Positions 53,903 to 63,465 of a stretch of 64,000 nt of DNA are shown piece after piece. Source of the stretch: JAKZVK01 sp965248255 (lineage in GTDB: Bacteria; Acidobacteriota; Terriglobia; Bryobacterales; UBA6623); NCBI GenBank assembly GCA_965248255.1, contig CBDFIW010000004.1, positions 620,001 through 684,000 on the forward strand, written 5' to 3'. How positions within the stretch are numbered: the stretch's first letter is position 1; each line of letters begins with the position of its first letter. The notes below the pieces were generated by a model. It was given only the letters and a program-made list of their open reading frames with translations. It did no database searches and was not told the DNA's origin. Both the position numbers and the translations under genes were made by a program.

Positions 53903-55597
53903 CTACTCGATCCGCTTTCCGGCCATGTCTTGGCCGTTCTGGTGGAGGATTACATGGGTCGCACGGCCTTGGCTGTCGGTTTCGAATGTAAGTTGCGCGT
54001 CGACAACCTTGAGGAAGTACTCCCGTTCGCTCTCTGGAAATATCTCCACTTTCGGCTGACCTGTTGCTTGCGTGAAGAGACGGTCACCTTCACGCGTAAC
54101 AGTCAGAATGAACTGCGGAGCCAGTTGGTAGCGGCCGACATAACCGTCGAACAGTTGCGGATCGACTTTGACCTCGGTCCTTTGCTTTGGTGACTCTGGC
54201 GGTTGGTCCTCCTCGATTCGCTTTCCAGGGACGTCTTGGCCTCCCTGGTGCAGGATCACTTGGGTTGCCCGACCCTGGCTGTCGGTTTCGAAGGTGATTT
54301 GGGCGTCGACAACCTTTAGGAAGTACTCCCGTTCGCTCTCTGGAAATATCTCGACTTTCGGCTGGCCTGTCGCTTGCGTGAAGAGGCGGTCGCCCTCACG
54401 CGTGACGGTCAGAACGAACTTCGGAGCCAGTTGGTAGCGGCCGACATAGCCGTCGAACAGTTTCGGATCGACGGTAATCTCTTTGCGCTCCTTGGGCGGT
54501 TTCGTCAGAGGATGATTGGCATCGAGCAAGTGGCAGCCGATGTCGTCGGCACTAATCGAGGTGTTTGATGGGACCACGACACCTGTACGAGCCTTGGGGT
54601 CATAGCCAACGAACGACCGGTAGCCACCCGTGCCGCCGTTATGCCAAACGATCTCAACGCCGTCGCGTGTCCGCACGTGCCAACCGAGAGCGATCTCCAG
54701 CCCGGGATGACCGGTCGGGAGGCGTACCTTCAGCATGGCTGCCATGGCTGGAGTGAGCGGCGACTCTGTGTACCCGAGGTTGGCCGCGAGGAAGGCTAGC
54801 ATGTCGTTGGCACTCGACCGCAGCGCGCCCGCGCCGGCTAGAGTCGGCAGATCCCAATTGGGGACGGGCGCCAGCTCAGCGTTGTGCCCGGTAGCGAGCC
54901 GTGTCTTCGTTTCCGGCGACAGCGTGATGCGCGTGCTCTTCATGCCGAGCGGTTCACAGATGCGGGACCGCACCAGAGCCTCGTAATCCATACCGGCGCC
55001 TCGCGCAAGAACGTGTCCGAGCAGTCCGCCGCCGAGATTTGAATATTCGTACTTTGAGCCGATGTCGCGTGTCAGTTCATAGGTCGGCAGAAATTCGTAA
55101 AGCTGCTCGACGGAATAGTCCGCGTAAGGATTGGCGGGGTCCTTGGGCGTCAAATTCGTTGGAAGCCGTGGCAGCCCAGAGGAATGAGTCGCGAGATCTT
55201 GCAACGTAATCAATCGGCCATCGCGCTCCGGTACGTTGACTTCGGGTGGCAGGTACTTCGATATCGGATCGTCCATCGATGCGTCACCCCGCTGAACCAT
55301 GTCAGCCAGTAGCAGCGCCGTGAAGACCTTGGTTACCGAGCCAATTTCGAAGACCGTGTCGCCGTTGAGCGGGCGTGCATCAGCGGCATGGAAGCGCCCG
55401 TAGGAGACCACCCTGCGGCCTGCCGATTCGATAACCCCCACGACGATTCCGACGCTCCGCCGCTGAGTGTCGATTCGTTCGGTGAGGATCTTCCGGATTT
55501 CGGAATCCGACGGGATGGGTGAGTTTACAGCCGAAGCTGCGGCGGTCACCACTGCCGCGGTCATCGCATAGACGAACGAAAGGAGGCACCGCTTCAT
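53903..55597 (-). CDS. serine beta-lactamase-fold hydrolase with two C-terminal DUF3471-like repeats
   Basis: ATG 55597 overlaps the upstream gene's stop by ATGA and leads into a signal peptide (CLLSFVYAMTAAVVTAAASA). Residues 30-370 are a class C/ESTHER-type beta-lactamase domain: catalytic Ser-x-x-Lys in EIGSVTKVFTALL, Tyr-x-Asn in KYEYSNLGGG and the third motif in VWHNGGTGGYRS. Such enzymes are mostly esterases or D-amino peptidases rather than resistance enzymes. The tail has two 87-residue copies beginning LFDGYVGRYQLAP, spaced by 102 codons. The gene ends a leftward operon with a PadR regulator and membrane protein. Confidence 0.88.
   Translation of the reverse strand: MKRCLLSFVYAMTAAVVTAAASAVNSPIPSDSEIRKILTERIDTQRRSVGIVVGVIESAGRRVVSYGRFHAADARPLNGDTVFEIGSVTKVFTALLLADMVQRGDASMDDPISKYLPPEVNVPERDGRLITLQDLATHSSGLPRLPTNLTPKDPANPYADYSVEQLYEFLPTYELTRDIGSKYEYSNLGGGLLGHVLARGAGMDYEALVRSRICEPLGMKSTRITLSPETKTRLATGHNAELAPVPNWDLPTLAGAGALRSSANDMLAFLAANLGYTESPLTPAMAAMLKVRLPTGHPGLEIALGWHVRTRDGVEIVWHNGGTGGYRSFVGYDPKARTGVVVPSNTSISADDIGCHLLDANHPLTKPPKERKEITVDPKLFDGYVGRYQLAPKFVLTVTREGDRLFTQATGQPKVEIFPESEREYFLKVVDAQITFETDSQGRATQVILHQGGQDVPGKRIEEDQPPESPKQRTEVKVDPQLFDGYVGRYQLAPQFILTVTREGDRLFTQATGQPKVEIFPESEREYFLKVVDAQLTFETDSQGRATHVILHQNGQDMAGKRIE
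53906..54472 (-). repeat. tandem duplication coding two DUF3471-like domains
   Basis: Units 54212-54472 and 53906-54166 (261 bp each, separated by a 45-bp linker) encode nearly the same 87 residues; differences include KFVL/QFIL and GQDVPG/GQDMAG. Recent intragenic duplication is indicated. Confidence 0.85.
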
Positions 55598-56332
55598 GAA
55601 TGTCCCTCCGGCTCGTTCTGGCTCCTCACTGCCTGCAACTCGTCGATCTCGTGTTGAAGCTTCCCCGCTGCCTTCTTGTTGAGCTTCCCTGCCAACAGAC
55701 AAAACAGCATGACTAGGGTTGCCTTCACGGCAAGGAACTGTACACTGTACTCGTTCGCGGCCGCGAATCCCCACCAAACAACGACCGCCCCAGGAACAAG
55801 AGGCCCGATGTACCAGGACCATACACGTCGCAGGAGGTCACGTTGGCGCTCGAGTTCCGTCCGGTAGAAGGCGAGGCAGTTCACAAAGTTGGCATCCGCT
55901 GGAGGGGTTCTAGCCGAACCTCGCTTGCGCAGATGGTGAGCCACGTAAAGGGCGCCTGCCATGATCAGGGCGCCCCCGGCTTTTGCGATCAGATTCGCGG
56001 ACGAGACCAGTCGCCAACCACAAACTGCAACTAAGACGGCCACGGCAATGTACTCACCGCGATTCCTGCGCTTAATCTTCGTCTCGAACTCTTGCGCTTT
56101 GCGCCGGATTTCATCGAGTGTCGTCGGTAGGCCGCTACTCACGGAGGCAGGCCGGAGACGATCGACGCCCGGCAGAAACCAGAGGCGCAGTGCGGACAGA
56201 AGGAGCAGGCTCATACCGCCGCCGAGGATCATGATCCAGCGTGGTGTGACCAAGTCCGGGTAGGAGACGGACAGCGCGGCTTGCGACAAGAACGCGAATG
56301 CGACACACAAGCCTGCAACCAGAGTCGACCTA

Positions 56333-57425
56333 TTGAATCCCGCAAATTATTATGACACTTTTGACAGTGTGGAGCATCTATATATGTATGGGCAACCCCA
56401 AAGGTGTGAAGCGGGATTTCAAGGCGCTGGAGAAGCGCCGTTTCGAAGCGATGCGGCTGCTCCACCAAGGCCACAATCAGTCCGAGACGGCGAGACGGCT
56501 GAACGTCGCTCGCCAAACCGTCAGTGAGTGGCGGCGGCAATACCGCGAGCAGGGTGCGGCCGGACTCCGCCAGGCCGGGCGCGCCGGACGCAAGCCGCTC
56601 CTCGATGCCGCACAACGCGAACGCCTGACGTCGCTGCTGCTGGAAGGCCCGGAAGCCCACGGCTTCCCAACGCCCCTGTGGAGCTGTCCGCGGGTGGCTC
56701 GGCTGATCGGAGACGAGTTCGGGGTCGCATACCACGCAGGCCACGTCTGGAAGATCCTGCGAGCGCTCGACTGGAGCCCGCAACGCCCGGCCGGAAAGGC
56801 GCGCGAGCGCAACGAAGAGCGGATCCGCACCTGGAAGCGCAAGACCTGGAAGCGCATTAAAAAAAAGCCCAAAACGAAGGCCGTACGCTCGTCTTCATCG
56901 ACGAAAGCGGATTGAGTCAGAAGCCGCATCGCTGCCGCACCTGGGCGCCACGTGGCCAAACACCGGTGCTGCAGTTTAACTTCAACTGGGAGAAGCTTTC
57001 CGTCTCGGCGGGGCTGACGCTGCGTAACTTCTACTTCCGGCTCTATCCCGGTGCGATCGGCAAAGAGCAAGTGACCGACTTTCTCAAGGCGTTGGTACGT
57101 CATATCGATCGCCCGCTGCTGATCGTCTGGGATCGGCTGCCGGCGCACCGTAGCCGCCTGGTGCAAGAGTTCATCGAACTCTCCGAAGGCCACATCGCAA
57201 CCGAGTACTTGCCACCCTATGCGCCGGAGTTGAATCCGGTGGAATACATCTGGGCTTACTGGAAGCAGCACGAGTTGCCGAACGTCTGTCCGAAAGACTA
57301 CGGCGAGCTGAACGAGCGGGCCCGCAAGGCACTCCGCCGCATGTACCGCAAACCGCGTTTGATCACGGCCTTCTGGAAACAGTCTTCTCTTTGTTTTGAC
57401 TGACTCTATATTATGCGGGAGTCAA
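56333..57425 (+). mobile_element. IS630-A copy 7 (complete, 1093 bp)
   Basis: TA at 56331-56332 and 57426-57427. One T is missing near the left end relative to other copies (GACACTTTTGACAG). Confidence 0.95.
56388..57403 (+). CDS. IS630-A transposase (copy 7, frameshifted form)
   Basis: Two frames ending at 56915 and 57403, with A8-G at the joint. It shares the Ile of copy 6 (ARLIGDE) but the Val of copy 1 (HVWK). Confidence 0.9.
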
Positions 57426-57806
57426 TAAGACGCCGCTCAATCCCGGGAGTGGCATAGGCGTCCCCCACGACCAGAGCAAGTAAACCGGTGATGGCCGGAA
57501 TCACTAGCCGTAAGACCTCCGATTGTTCAAACAGAAACGACGTGCCCTGTGACCAAACGCCTTGTAACCAAACAGCGGCGAGAAAAGAACCGTACACCGC
57601 ACACGCTTCCATCAGGAGAACTCGAGGGGCCGTCGTGCGGGCTATCTGGCTTAGGGTCACGAGCGGTACCGTGCGCACCGAATCCATGAGGTACTGCCAG
57701 GGACTCGTGCATCGCTCGTGCAGATCGCCGAGCACGTGTTCCCGATGGACGGGTGGGATCAGGAGTCCTACGACGGCCTCGATTGCTTTGGGCGGACGCG
57801 GTTTCA

Positions 57807-58181
57807 TCAGCCCACCTCCTTCCCCAAACGTCTCCCCCACTCTTTAGCCCAGTCTTTGCCCCAGACTTCCGCGATAACATCCCAGATGCGCTTCGCAGTG
57901 ACTGCCGATTCCTGCAATGCTTGCTCGCCGAGTGCCTCCAAGCGGTAGCAGCGCTTGGCCCGGCCGCCGCGTTCCGGAGTGGGATCCGAGAGCCAGGACG
58001 AGACCAGGCCCTTATTCTCCAACCGATCCAGCGTGACGTAAACCGCGCCGAGCGACGCTGTCTTGGGTCGGCACAGTTCCCCAACCTGAGTATGAATCGT
58101 GACACCGTAAGCGTCCTCGTACAGTGTCAGAATTGCCGTGAGCACCAACTGCTCGAACTGACCAAGAGAAGGGACCCTCAT
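57807..58181 (-). CDS. PadR-family transcriptional regulator
   Basis: From ATG 58181 (GGGG at suitable distance; ATG 58184 also possible) the protein has about 124 residues: VPSLGQFEQLVLTAILTLYE, then VTIHTQVGELCRPKTASLGA, VYVTLDRLENKGLVSSWLSD and RAKRCYRLEALGEQAL, a full PadR winged helix followed by a short C-terminal helix. PadR repressors normally bind upstream of their own operon and sense small molecules or stress. Its stop overlaps the next start by one base, so it regulates, and is translated with, the downstream membrane protein and probably the beta-lactamase-fold hydrolase. Confidence 0.88.
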   Translation of the reverse strand: MRVPSLGQFEQLVLTAILTLYEDAYGVTIHTQVGELCRPKTASLGAVYVTLDRLENKGLVSSWLSDPTPERGGRAKRCYRLEALGEQALQESAVTAKRIWDVIAEVWGKDWAKEWGRRLGKEVG

Positions 58182-58997
58182 CATTTCCCCAACATGGTAG
58201 GATAAATCAGGTTCGAAGTCAATACCCTGTAACGGCTCGCCTCGGGACTGGCCTCTCCGGCGGGGCCCTCTTCGCTTCCGACAATGGGATTGGAACATCA
58301 GGAACCTTTGCCAGCCAACCGGCGTCCAGGATTACTCATGGAAACCCGCTCTCGCCGGGTCACTTGTTGCCTATTGCTCACGTGGTTGCCGTTGGTTGCA
58401 TGGGCTCAAGACAGCCCGGATGCCAAGCTGGTCGATGTCGGAGGCCATCGCCTCTCCTTAACCTGCATAGGGGAGGGATCGACCACGGTCGTCTTGGAGA
58501 GCGGTCACGCCACGCCGCCGAGTTCCGTCATTTGGGGTAGCGTCACGCCAGAGCTGGCAGGCATGTCGCGAGTTTGCCACTACGACCGTGCGGGCTACTT
58601 CAAGAGCGAGACGGGGCCCGAGCCGCGCACGGCAAGGCGCTTAGCACAGGAACTGCATCAATTGCTTGCGAACGCCGGAGAGGCTCCGCCGTTCGTCCTC
58701 GTCGGTCATTCGTTCGGTGGCGTATCCGTTCGCGCGTTTGCAAGCGAGTATCCCGATCAAGTCACCGGTCTCGTCTTGGTGGAGTCCGTTCATGAGGACA
58801 TGAAGTCTCGACTGGCCGAGGTGCGACGTGACGAAGGCTTGCCCGATACCGCCGTATTCCCTTCGGCGGACGTGCTCAGACGCGTCATGAACGATTACCC
58901 TTCTGTCGACGCAGCCATTACCGAATGGAAGTCTATCGACGAGAGCCTCGACCAGCTACGAGCTGGCCGTCCTACCTTGGCGTCCGTGCCCCTAGTA

Positions 58998-60110
58998 CTT
59001 AAGATCATAAGTTAGCGTATGAGTAAGAAAGAGGCCGCTGCCTCACGCTGGCCTTGGTCCATTCGAAAGGGGCGGCGTTTTCGTTGTGTGCCTCGAGGAA
59101 GCGGTCGATGGCTGCGCGTACTTCGTAGGGCGAGGTGAAGCTGGCTCCCTGCAACGCCCGCCGACTGAGGATACTGAACCAGATCTCAATCTGATTCAGC
59201 CACGAGGCGTAGGTCGGAGTGTAGTGCAAGTGCACGTTGGGGTGGCGCTGGAGCCAACGATCCCGTTTCGGCTTGTGGGTGTTGAGATTGTCCAGCACGA
59301 CGTGCAACTCGAAGCCTTCGTAGAGATCCACCAGTTGGTTCATGAAGTCTAGAAACTCTCGCCGCCGGCGACGCTGGTAGTGACCAGCCGTGACGTGACC
59401 GGTGGCCACCTCCAGGGCGGCGAACAAGGTCGTTGTGCCATGGCGTTTGTAGCCGTGGCTGAAGCCCGTCAAGGCCTTGCCGTCGGGCAGCCGCAGCCAG
59501 CCCTGAGCGCGTTCGAGGGCTTGGATGTGGGGCTTTTCGTCGACGGCTAGCACGACAGCGTTCTCGGGCGGGTCCAGGTAAAGTCCCACGATGTCGGCGG
59601 CTTTACGGGCAAACTCGGGATCGGTCGAGAGGCACCAGCTGCGACGACGCCGCAGCGAGATGCCCCGGCGGCGCAGCACGCGCCAGACTTGTTGGTCACT
59701 CACCTCGCCGAGCGCTTGGGCCAGGAGTTGGCCGGTCCAAGTGGCCTGTCCGCTGGGCGGCGATTCATCGAGTTTCTTGAGAATGCGTTTCTCGCTCGCG
59801 GCGTCGTATTGCCGCGGCTTGCCGGGTCGCGCTTCGTCGGCCAAGCCGGCCAGCCGTTGGCGGGCAAAGCGGGTGCGCCACTTCGACACCCGTGCCGGCC
59901 GCGTTCCCAACTGCGCCGCGATCTCCAGGTTCGACTTTCCTTGGGCCGCCAGCAGGACGATGCGAGCCCTTTCGGCGGTACGCCGTTCGGTCTTGTGGGC
60001 CCGTCGCCAGCGCTGTAGCGTCCGTTCCTCAGCAGGACTCAAAAGGATGGGCGTGGCTCTTTTAGCCATGCCCTTATTCTATCACAAGTGCGTCTATTTA
60101 TGATAGTAAG
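58998..60110 (-). mobile_element. IS630-C (complete, 1113 bp)
   Basis: TA at 58996-58997 and 60111-60112. Ends CTTAAGATCATAAGTTAGCG and CTTACTATCATAAATAGACG (reverse complement). A third IS630 family, distinct from A and B. Confidence 0.92.
59005..60069 (-). CDS. IS630-C transposase
   Basis: 354 residues in one frame. HTH region IAAQLGTRPARVSKWRTRFA. Catalytic blocks NAVVLAVDEKPHIQALERAQ (D), LHVVLDNLNTHKPKRDRWLQ (D) and YASWLNQIEIWFSILSRRAL (E), as in IS630 transposases of the ISRj/Tc1-like type. The stop lies 7 bases from the element end. Apparently intact. Confidence 0.95.
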   Translation of the reverse strand: MAKRATPILLSPAEERTLQRWRRAHKTERRTAERARIVLLAAQGKSNLEIAAQLGTRPARVSKWRTRFARQRLAGLADEARPGKPRQYDAASEKRILKKLDESPPSGQATWTGQLLAQALGEVSDQQVWRVLRRRGISLRRRRSWCLSTDPEFARKAADIVGLYLDPPENAVVLAVDEKPHIQALERAQGWLRLPDGKALTGFSHGYKRHGTTTLFAALEVATGHVTAGHYQRRRRREFLDFMNQLVDLYEGFELHVVLDNLNTHKPKRDRWLQRHPNVHLHYTPTYASWLNQIEIWFSILSRRALQGASFTSPYEVRAAIDRFLEAHNENAAPFEWTKASVRQRPLSYSYANL

Positions 60111-60406
60111 TACTAGTCGTGATTGCAAGAGGCGAGACCGGACGCTATCCGGGAGTGCCAGAGGAAAAGATGCCTCCCTTCGAAGACGCGTGGAGGGCAC
60201 TCCAAGGGGACCTTGCCAGCGTGTCCGGTGGAGGCCGGTTCGTCGTCGCGGAAAACAGCAGTCACAACGTGCCTATTGAAGAGCCCGGCGTCGTCGTGCA
60301 GGCGGTGCAGAGCCTGTTGAAAGTGACCTCAAGATAGCCGGCACCGCTCACTGCCTCGAATGGGGATCATCGGTAGCCGCCCTTGTACGATAGAAAGGGA
60401 GGGTCC

Positions 60407-61207
60407 ATGGCGGAAACATCCCGAGGACAACACGGCGCTGGGGCGACTCCCGCATCACCCGAGGTTCCGACACCAAGCTACGCGGAGCAGGCCCGCACAC
60501 TGATGCATTTGGGCCGCGTCGGAACACTGTCCACTCAGTCGCGCAAACAGCCGGGGTTTCCCTTCGGTTCGGTCATGCCTTTCGGACTGGATGAGGAAGG
60601 CCGGCCGCTGTTCCTGATCAGCAGCATGGCGATGCACACGCAAAACCTGCACGGCGACCCGCGCGCGGCGTTGTTGGTGATGCAGGACCCGGGCGCGGTC
60701 GACGTCCTCGGGGCGGCCCGGGTGACCCTGATCGGTGAGGCGAAACCGCTCGGCGAGACCGGCGCTGCCGAGGCGCGCGAACTGTACTTGAAAGCCTATC
60801 CGAACGCGAAATACTGGGTCGACTACGACGACTTTTCCTTCTTCCAGATGAGCGTCAAGGACGTCTATTTCGTGGGCGGCTTCGGTGTGATGGGCTGGGT
60901 TGCCGCGCAAGACTACCGCCGGGCGGAACCCGACCCGCTAGCCGACGCGGCCGACGGCATCATCCGCCACATGAACGAAGACCACGCGGACGCGCTCGTG
61001 CGGCTGGCGCGGGTTCATTCGGGTCTCGAAGCCTCCGAGGCGCGCATGACGGCGGTGGACCGCCTGGGTTTCCACGTTCGGCTCGAGACGGCGGAAGGCA
61101 TGCGCGGCGCGCGCATCGCTTTTACCCGTGAGGTGCGCGATCGAGGGCAGGTGCGCGAGGTGCTCGTGGAGATGGTGAAACAAGCCTCTCTATCCTCGAA
61201 CGTGTAG
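60407..61207 (+). CDS. HugZ-like FMN/haem-utilisation protein (PNPOx + DUF2470)
   Basis: From ATG 60407 (upstream GGGAGGGTCC is a strong ribosome-binding site) the protein has 266 residues. The first 160 form a pyridoxamine-phosphate-oxidase-like split barrel (ARTLMHLGRVGTLSTQSRKQ, FPFGSVMPFGLDEEGRPLFL, DPRAALLVMQDPGAVDVLGA, DFSFFQMSVKDVYFVGGFG). The C-terminal 85 are DUF2470 (ADGIIRHMNEDHADALVRLA). This pairing is typical of HugZ/HutZ-type proteins that bind haem or flavin and help degrade haem. Cytoplasmic; no haem importer genes are nearby. Confidence 0.88.
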   Translation: MAETSRGQHGAGATPASPEVPTPSYAEQARTLMHLGRVGTLSTQSRKQPGFPFGSVMPFGLDEEGRPLFLISSMAMHTQNLHGDPRAALLVMQDPGAVDVLGAARVTLIGEAKPLGETGAAEARELYLKAYPNAKYWVDYDDFSFFQMSVKDVYFVGGFGVMGWVAAQDYRRAEPDPLADAADGIIRHMNEDHADALVRLARVHSGLEASEARMTAVDRLGFHVRLETAEGMRGARIAFTREVRDRGQVREVLVEMVKQASLSSNV

Positions 61208-61304
61208 TCTGGCAGTCCGCCTCTACTGTCGCAAGTGACACAGATTGAGACACTTGTCACAGAACGGCCCGTCTTCGGCGCTCAGTACAATAACCTTCAG
61301 AACG

Positions 61305-62693
61305 ATGCTGCTTCGCCGTGTCGCACTGCTGCTGGTGATGGCCTCGAACTTGGCCTTTGCCCAGGCAGAGTACAAGGTCTATAGAGACCATCCGCGAATC
61401 TGGCTCGAGTCGCGCCGCCTCCAGCGGCTGCGAAAAGACGTCGAACGCGAGTCGGAGCGCTGGCGGAATCTGCGCCGGCTGATCGAGGCCGGCGTCGTTT
61501 TCCCCGAGGAGCCGTTTGTGCGCGCGCTGCAATTCCAGGCCGCCGGCGACGAGAAAGCCGGTCGTCAGGCAGTCGCCTGGGCGCGGGAGAGGGCCGGCCA
61601 CGGCTTCAACCAGGCGGTCGACCTGCGTTTGGCGGCCATCGTGTTCGATTGGTGCTATGACCTGTTGGCACCCGGCGAACGGTCGTCCCTCGCTGCTGTG
61701 ACGGGCGCCGCCGCGGCCTCTTTGGCAGGCCGAAGCGAAGTCGACCTGGTCGCTTTCCGAAGCGGGATGCTGGCCCTAACAGCGGTCGCCGGGGATTGGG
61801 AACGCGCGCCCGCCGTCATCGAATCGTTGATGGAGCGGCATTGGAAGCCTGGCTTGTTCCCGGCGGTCGAGGCCGGCGACGCCATCGACCGGCCCGCCGA
61901 CCTGGCCGCGTTGGCCGAGATCGCGCACGTCACCCGGCACAATTTCGAGATCGAATTTTGGAGCGGTGCCTCAACCTTCTTTCAGGCGCTTCCCCTCGTG
62001 AGCATCTTGCAGTACTATCCAGGCTTCGTGGAGACGCCCGAGGGCCTGTTTCGCCAGGCGGCCAGGCCCGTGGATGCCAAGCCGAACGTGATACCTGAAG
62101 CCTCCTACAGCCGCCTGGCTGAGATGATTTTCGTGGGCTATGAGAACACCGTCGGGAACTACCCGTTTCTGCAAGGCTGGCTGCGGCACGACTCCTTTAC
62201 GCTCGTGTCCCCGCTGGGAGCACCCTACGAGTTTCTCTGGGTGAACCCCTATCTACCGGGCCTGAGCTACTTCTCGGCTCCCTTGGTCGTACATGACAAG
62301 CTGCGGGGGCGCGTCTTCGCCCGTGCCGGCTGGCAGGATGAAGACCTCTGGGTCGGCTACCTGGACGGTGAGTTTCAGATCTTCGCAGACCGCCAGCGGC
62401 ACGTCATCCGGCCTGACGACAAACAGCCCCCTCTGGTGTTTCCCGGCGCGGCGGTCGTGCTCGCCCGCGTGCCGATGTCGTTCAAGGTCACGGTTCCGGA
62501 GGGCGAAGCGATCTACCTGGTCGGCCTCGTGGAGGGACAGACATACCGAGTGAGAACCAACCGTTCGCAGTTTCTCGACTACAAAGCGGGCCGGGGTGGG
62601 ATCATCGTGCTGCAGAATAAAGCGGACGCTTCCCTGCCCCAGATTGACTTCAGCGCCCAGGTGCGGGTCCGGATCCGAGCGGCCAAGAAGTGA
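61305..62693 (+). CDS. secreted heparinase-like protein of unknown specificity
   Basis: ATG 61305 gives a signal peptide (LLRRVALLLVMASNLAFAQA) and 462 residues in all. The first half is helical, in the alpha/alpha-toroid style of polysaccharide lyases (RIWLESRRLQRLRKDVERES, QAVDLRLAAIVFDWCYDLLA). The second half is beta-rich (LRGRVFARAGWQDEDLWVGY, AIYLVGLVEGQTYRVRTN). Layout and the DHPRIWL opening resemble heparinase II/III-like proteins, but the usual catalytic Tyr/His motifs are not obvious. It stands alone with short spacers on both sides. Confidence 0.6.
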   Translation: MLLRRVALLLVMASNLAFAQAEYKVYRDHPRIWLESRRLQRLRKDVERESERWRNLRRLIEAGVVFPEEPFVRALQFQAAGDEKAGRQAVAWARERAGHGFNQAVDLRLAAIVFDWCYDLLAPGERSSLAAVTGAAAASLAGRSEVDLVAFRSGMLALTAVAGDWERAPAVIESLMERHWKPGLFPAVEAGDAIDRPADLAALAEIAHVTRHNFEIEFWSGASTFFQALPLVSILQYYPGFVETPEGLFRQAARPVDAKPNVIPEASYSRLAEMIFVGYENTVGNYPFLQGWLRHDSFTLVSPLGAPYEFLWVNPYLPGLSYFSAPLVVHDKLRGRVFARAGWQDEDLWVGYLDGEFQIFADRQRHVIRPDDKQPPLVFPGAAVVLARVPMSFKVTVPEGEAIYLVGLVEGQTYRVRTNRSQFLDYKAGRGGIIVLQNKADASLPQIDFSAQVRVRIRAAKK

Positions 62694-62761
62694 CCTGCCG
62701 CGTAACTCGTGCTACTTGCATCGGCTTGCTACTCTGATACGACATCGCAACATCTGAGACT

Positions 62762-63364
62762 ATGTTCCTCAAAATCCTTGGCCACCCGATCTTCACCAAC
62801 CTCGACTTTCACATGCCGATGATGGTTGATCTGTCACACCCGCTGGTGATGCTCGCGGGTGAGAACGGCTCGGGCAAATCCACCCTGCTGCACTCGATTT
62901 ACCACGCCTTCAAAGGGGAGCAGATCGACGGATACGCCTACAAGATCGAGCAGCGTGGGGACGTGTCACTGGGGAAAGTTTTCCTTTTCGACGCCGAGCA
63001 GCACAACCCGCGAACACAGCCCGAACTCTTCGACGACAACCCTCAGATGAAAGAATTCGTCGAGACAGCAAGCCACGGGCAGGTGATGCTGTCGCTCTTC
63101 AGCGACCTGTTTCCGACGCTTCCCGACGGCACCGCACTGCTGCTCGACGAACCCGAGATGGCGCTATCGCAATCGAACCAGCGGCGTGTGCTGAAAATGC
63201 TGAAAGAGCTGGCCGATCAGAAAAGCTTCCGCATCATCGCGGCCACACACTCGCCCGTCCTCCTGGATGCACCGGAAACCTATGTCATCAACCTCGACCG
63301 TCACATCAACCGCAACCTGATCCGAACCGACTTAGGCGTCGAAGGCGCCAGCACGATCCAATAG
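62762..63364 (+). CDS. small AAA/ABC-type P-loop ATPase
   Basis: A 200-residue ATPase with Walker A in VMLAGENGSGKSTLLHSIYH (residues ~30-50), Walker B in GTALLLDEPEMALSQSNQRR and a switch His in IIAATHSPVLLDAPETYVIN. The segment between them is short, without an ABC signature helix of normal length, so it is of the compact AAA_21/OLD-like kind found in stand-alone ATPases and some defence or toxin-antitoxin systems. No partner nuclease is adjacent; the next gene is a secreted protein. Apparently complete. Confidence 0.75.
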   Translation: MFLKILGHPIFTNLDFHMPMMVDLSHPLVMLAGENGSGKSTLLHSIYHAFKGEQIDGYAYKIEQRGDVSLGKVFLFDAEQHNPRTQPELFDDNPQMKEFVETASHGQVMLSLFSDLFPTLPDGTALLLDEPEMALSQSNQRRVLKMLKELADQKSFRIIAATHSPVLLDAPETYVINLDRHINRNLIRTDLGVEGASTIQ

Positions 63365-63465
63365 TCCCGTGTACCTTGACGACACGGCATGCTCATTCCG
63401 CGATGTACACAGCAACGGCAGGCGGCAGCGAAGGTCGTATGATGGGTGTTCTCGAGGTCACGCAC

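Larger units (their letters stand above)
55594..57807 (-). pseudogene. membrane protein of the PadR operon, split by IS630-A and out of frame
   Basis: Piece one (57807-57428) begins at an ATG overlapping the PadR stop by one base. It contains KAIEAVVGLLIPPVHREHVL, a stretch often seen in acidobacterial genes downstream of PadR, plus two hydrophobic helices. Piece two (56332-55594) carries four or more helices (IMILGGGMSLLLLSALRLWF, YIAVAVLVAVCGWRLV, GALIMAGALYVAHHL) and a charged tail. Removing the IS with one TA leaves the pieces one base out of frame, so an extra indel exists or they were separate genes; piece two lacks a good start. Probably an anti-sigma-like or transporter accessory membrane protein; function unknown. 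Confidence 0.55.
58338..60337 (+). pseudogene. secreted alpha/beta hydrolase, split by IS630-C
   Basis: Pieces 58338-58997 and 60113-60337 rejoin as SVPLVLVVIARGETG when the IS and one TA are deleted, giving about 295 residues. A signal peptide (VTCCLLLTWLPLVAWAQDS) precedes an alpha/beta hydrolase: VVLESGHATPPSSVIW (oxyanion region), VCHYDRAGYFKSE, nucleophile Ser in FVLVGHSFGGVSVRAFAS, and the catalytic His in ENSSHNVPIEEPG in the second piece. The IS therefore separates Ser from His and kills activity. Relatives hydrolyse esters or peptides; the substrate is unknown. Confidence 0.8.

Noticed and set aside
62762..63364. small ATPase as part of a two-gene defence system
   Set aside because: The next gene is an exported protein and no nuclease or toxin partner is adjacent.
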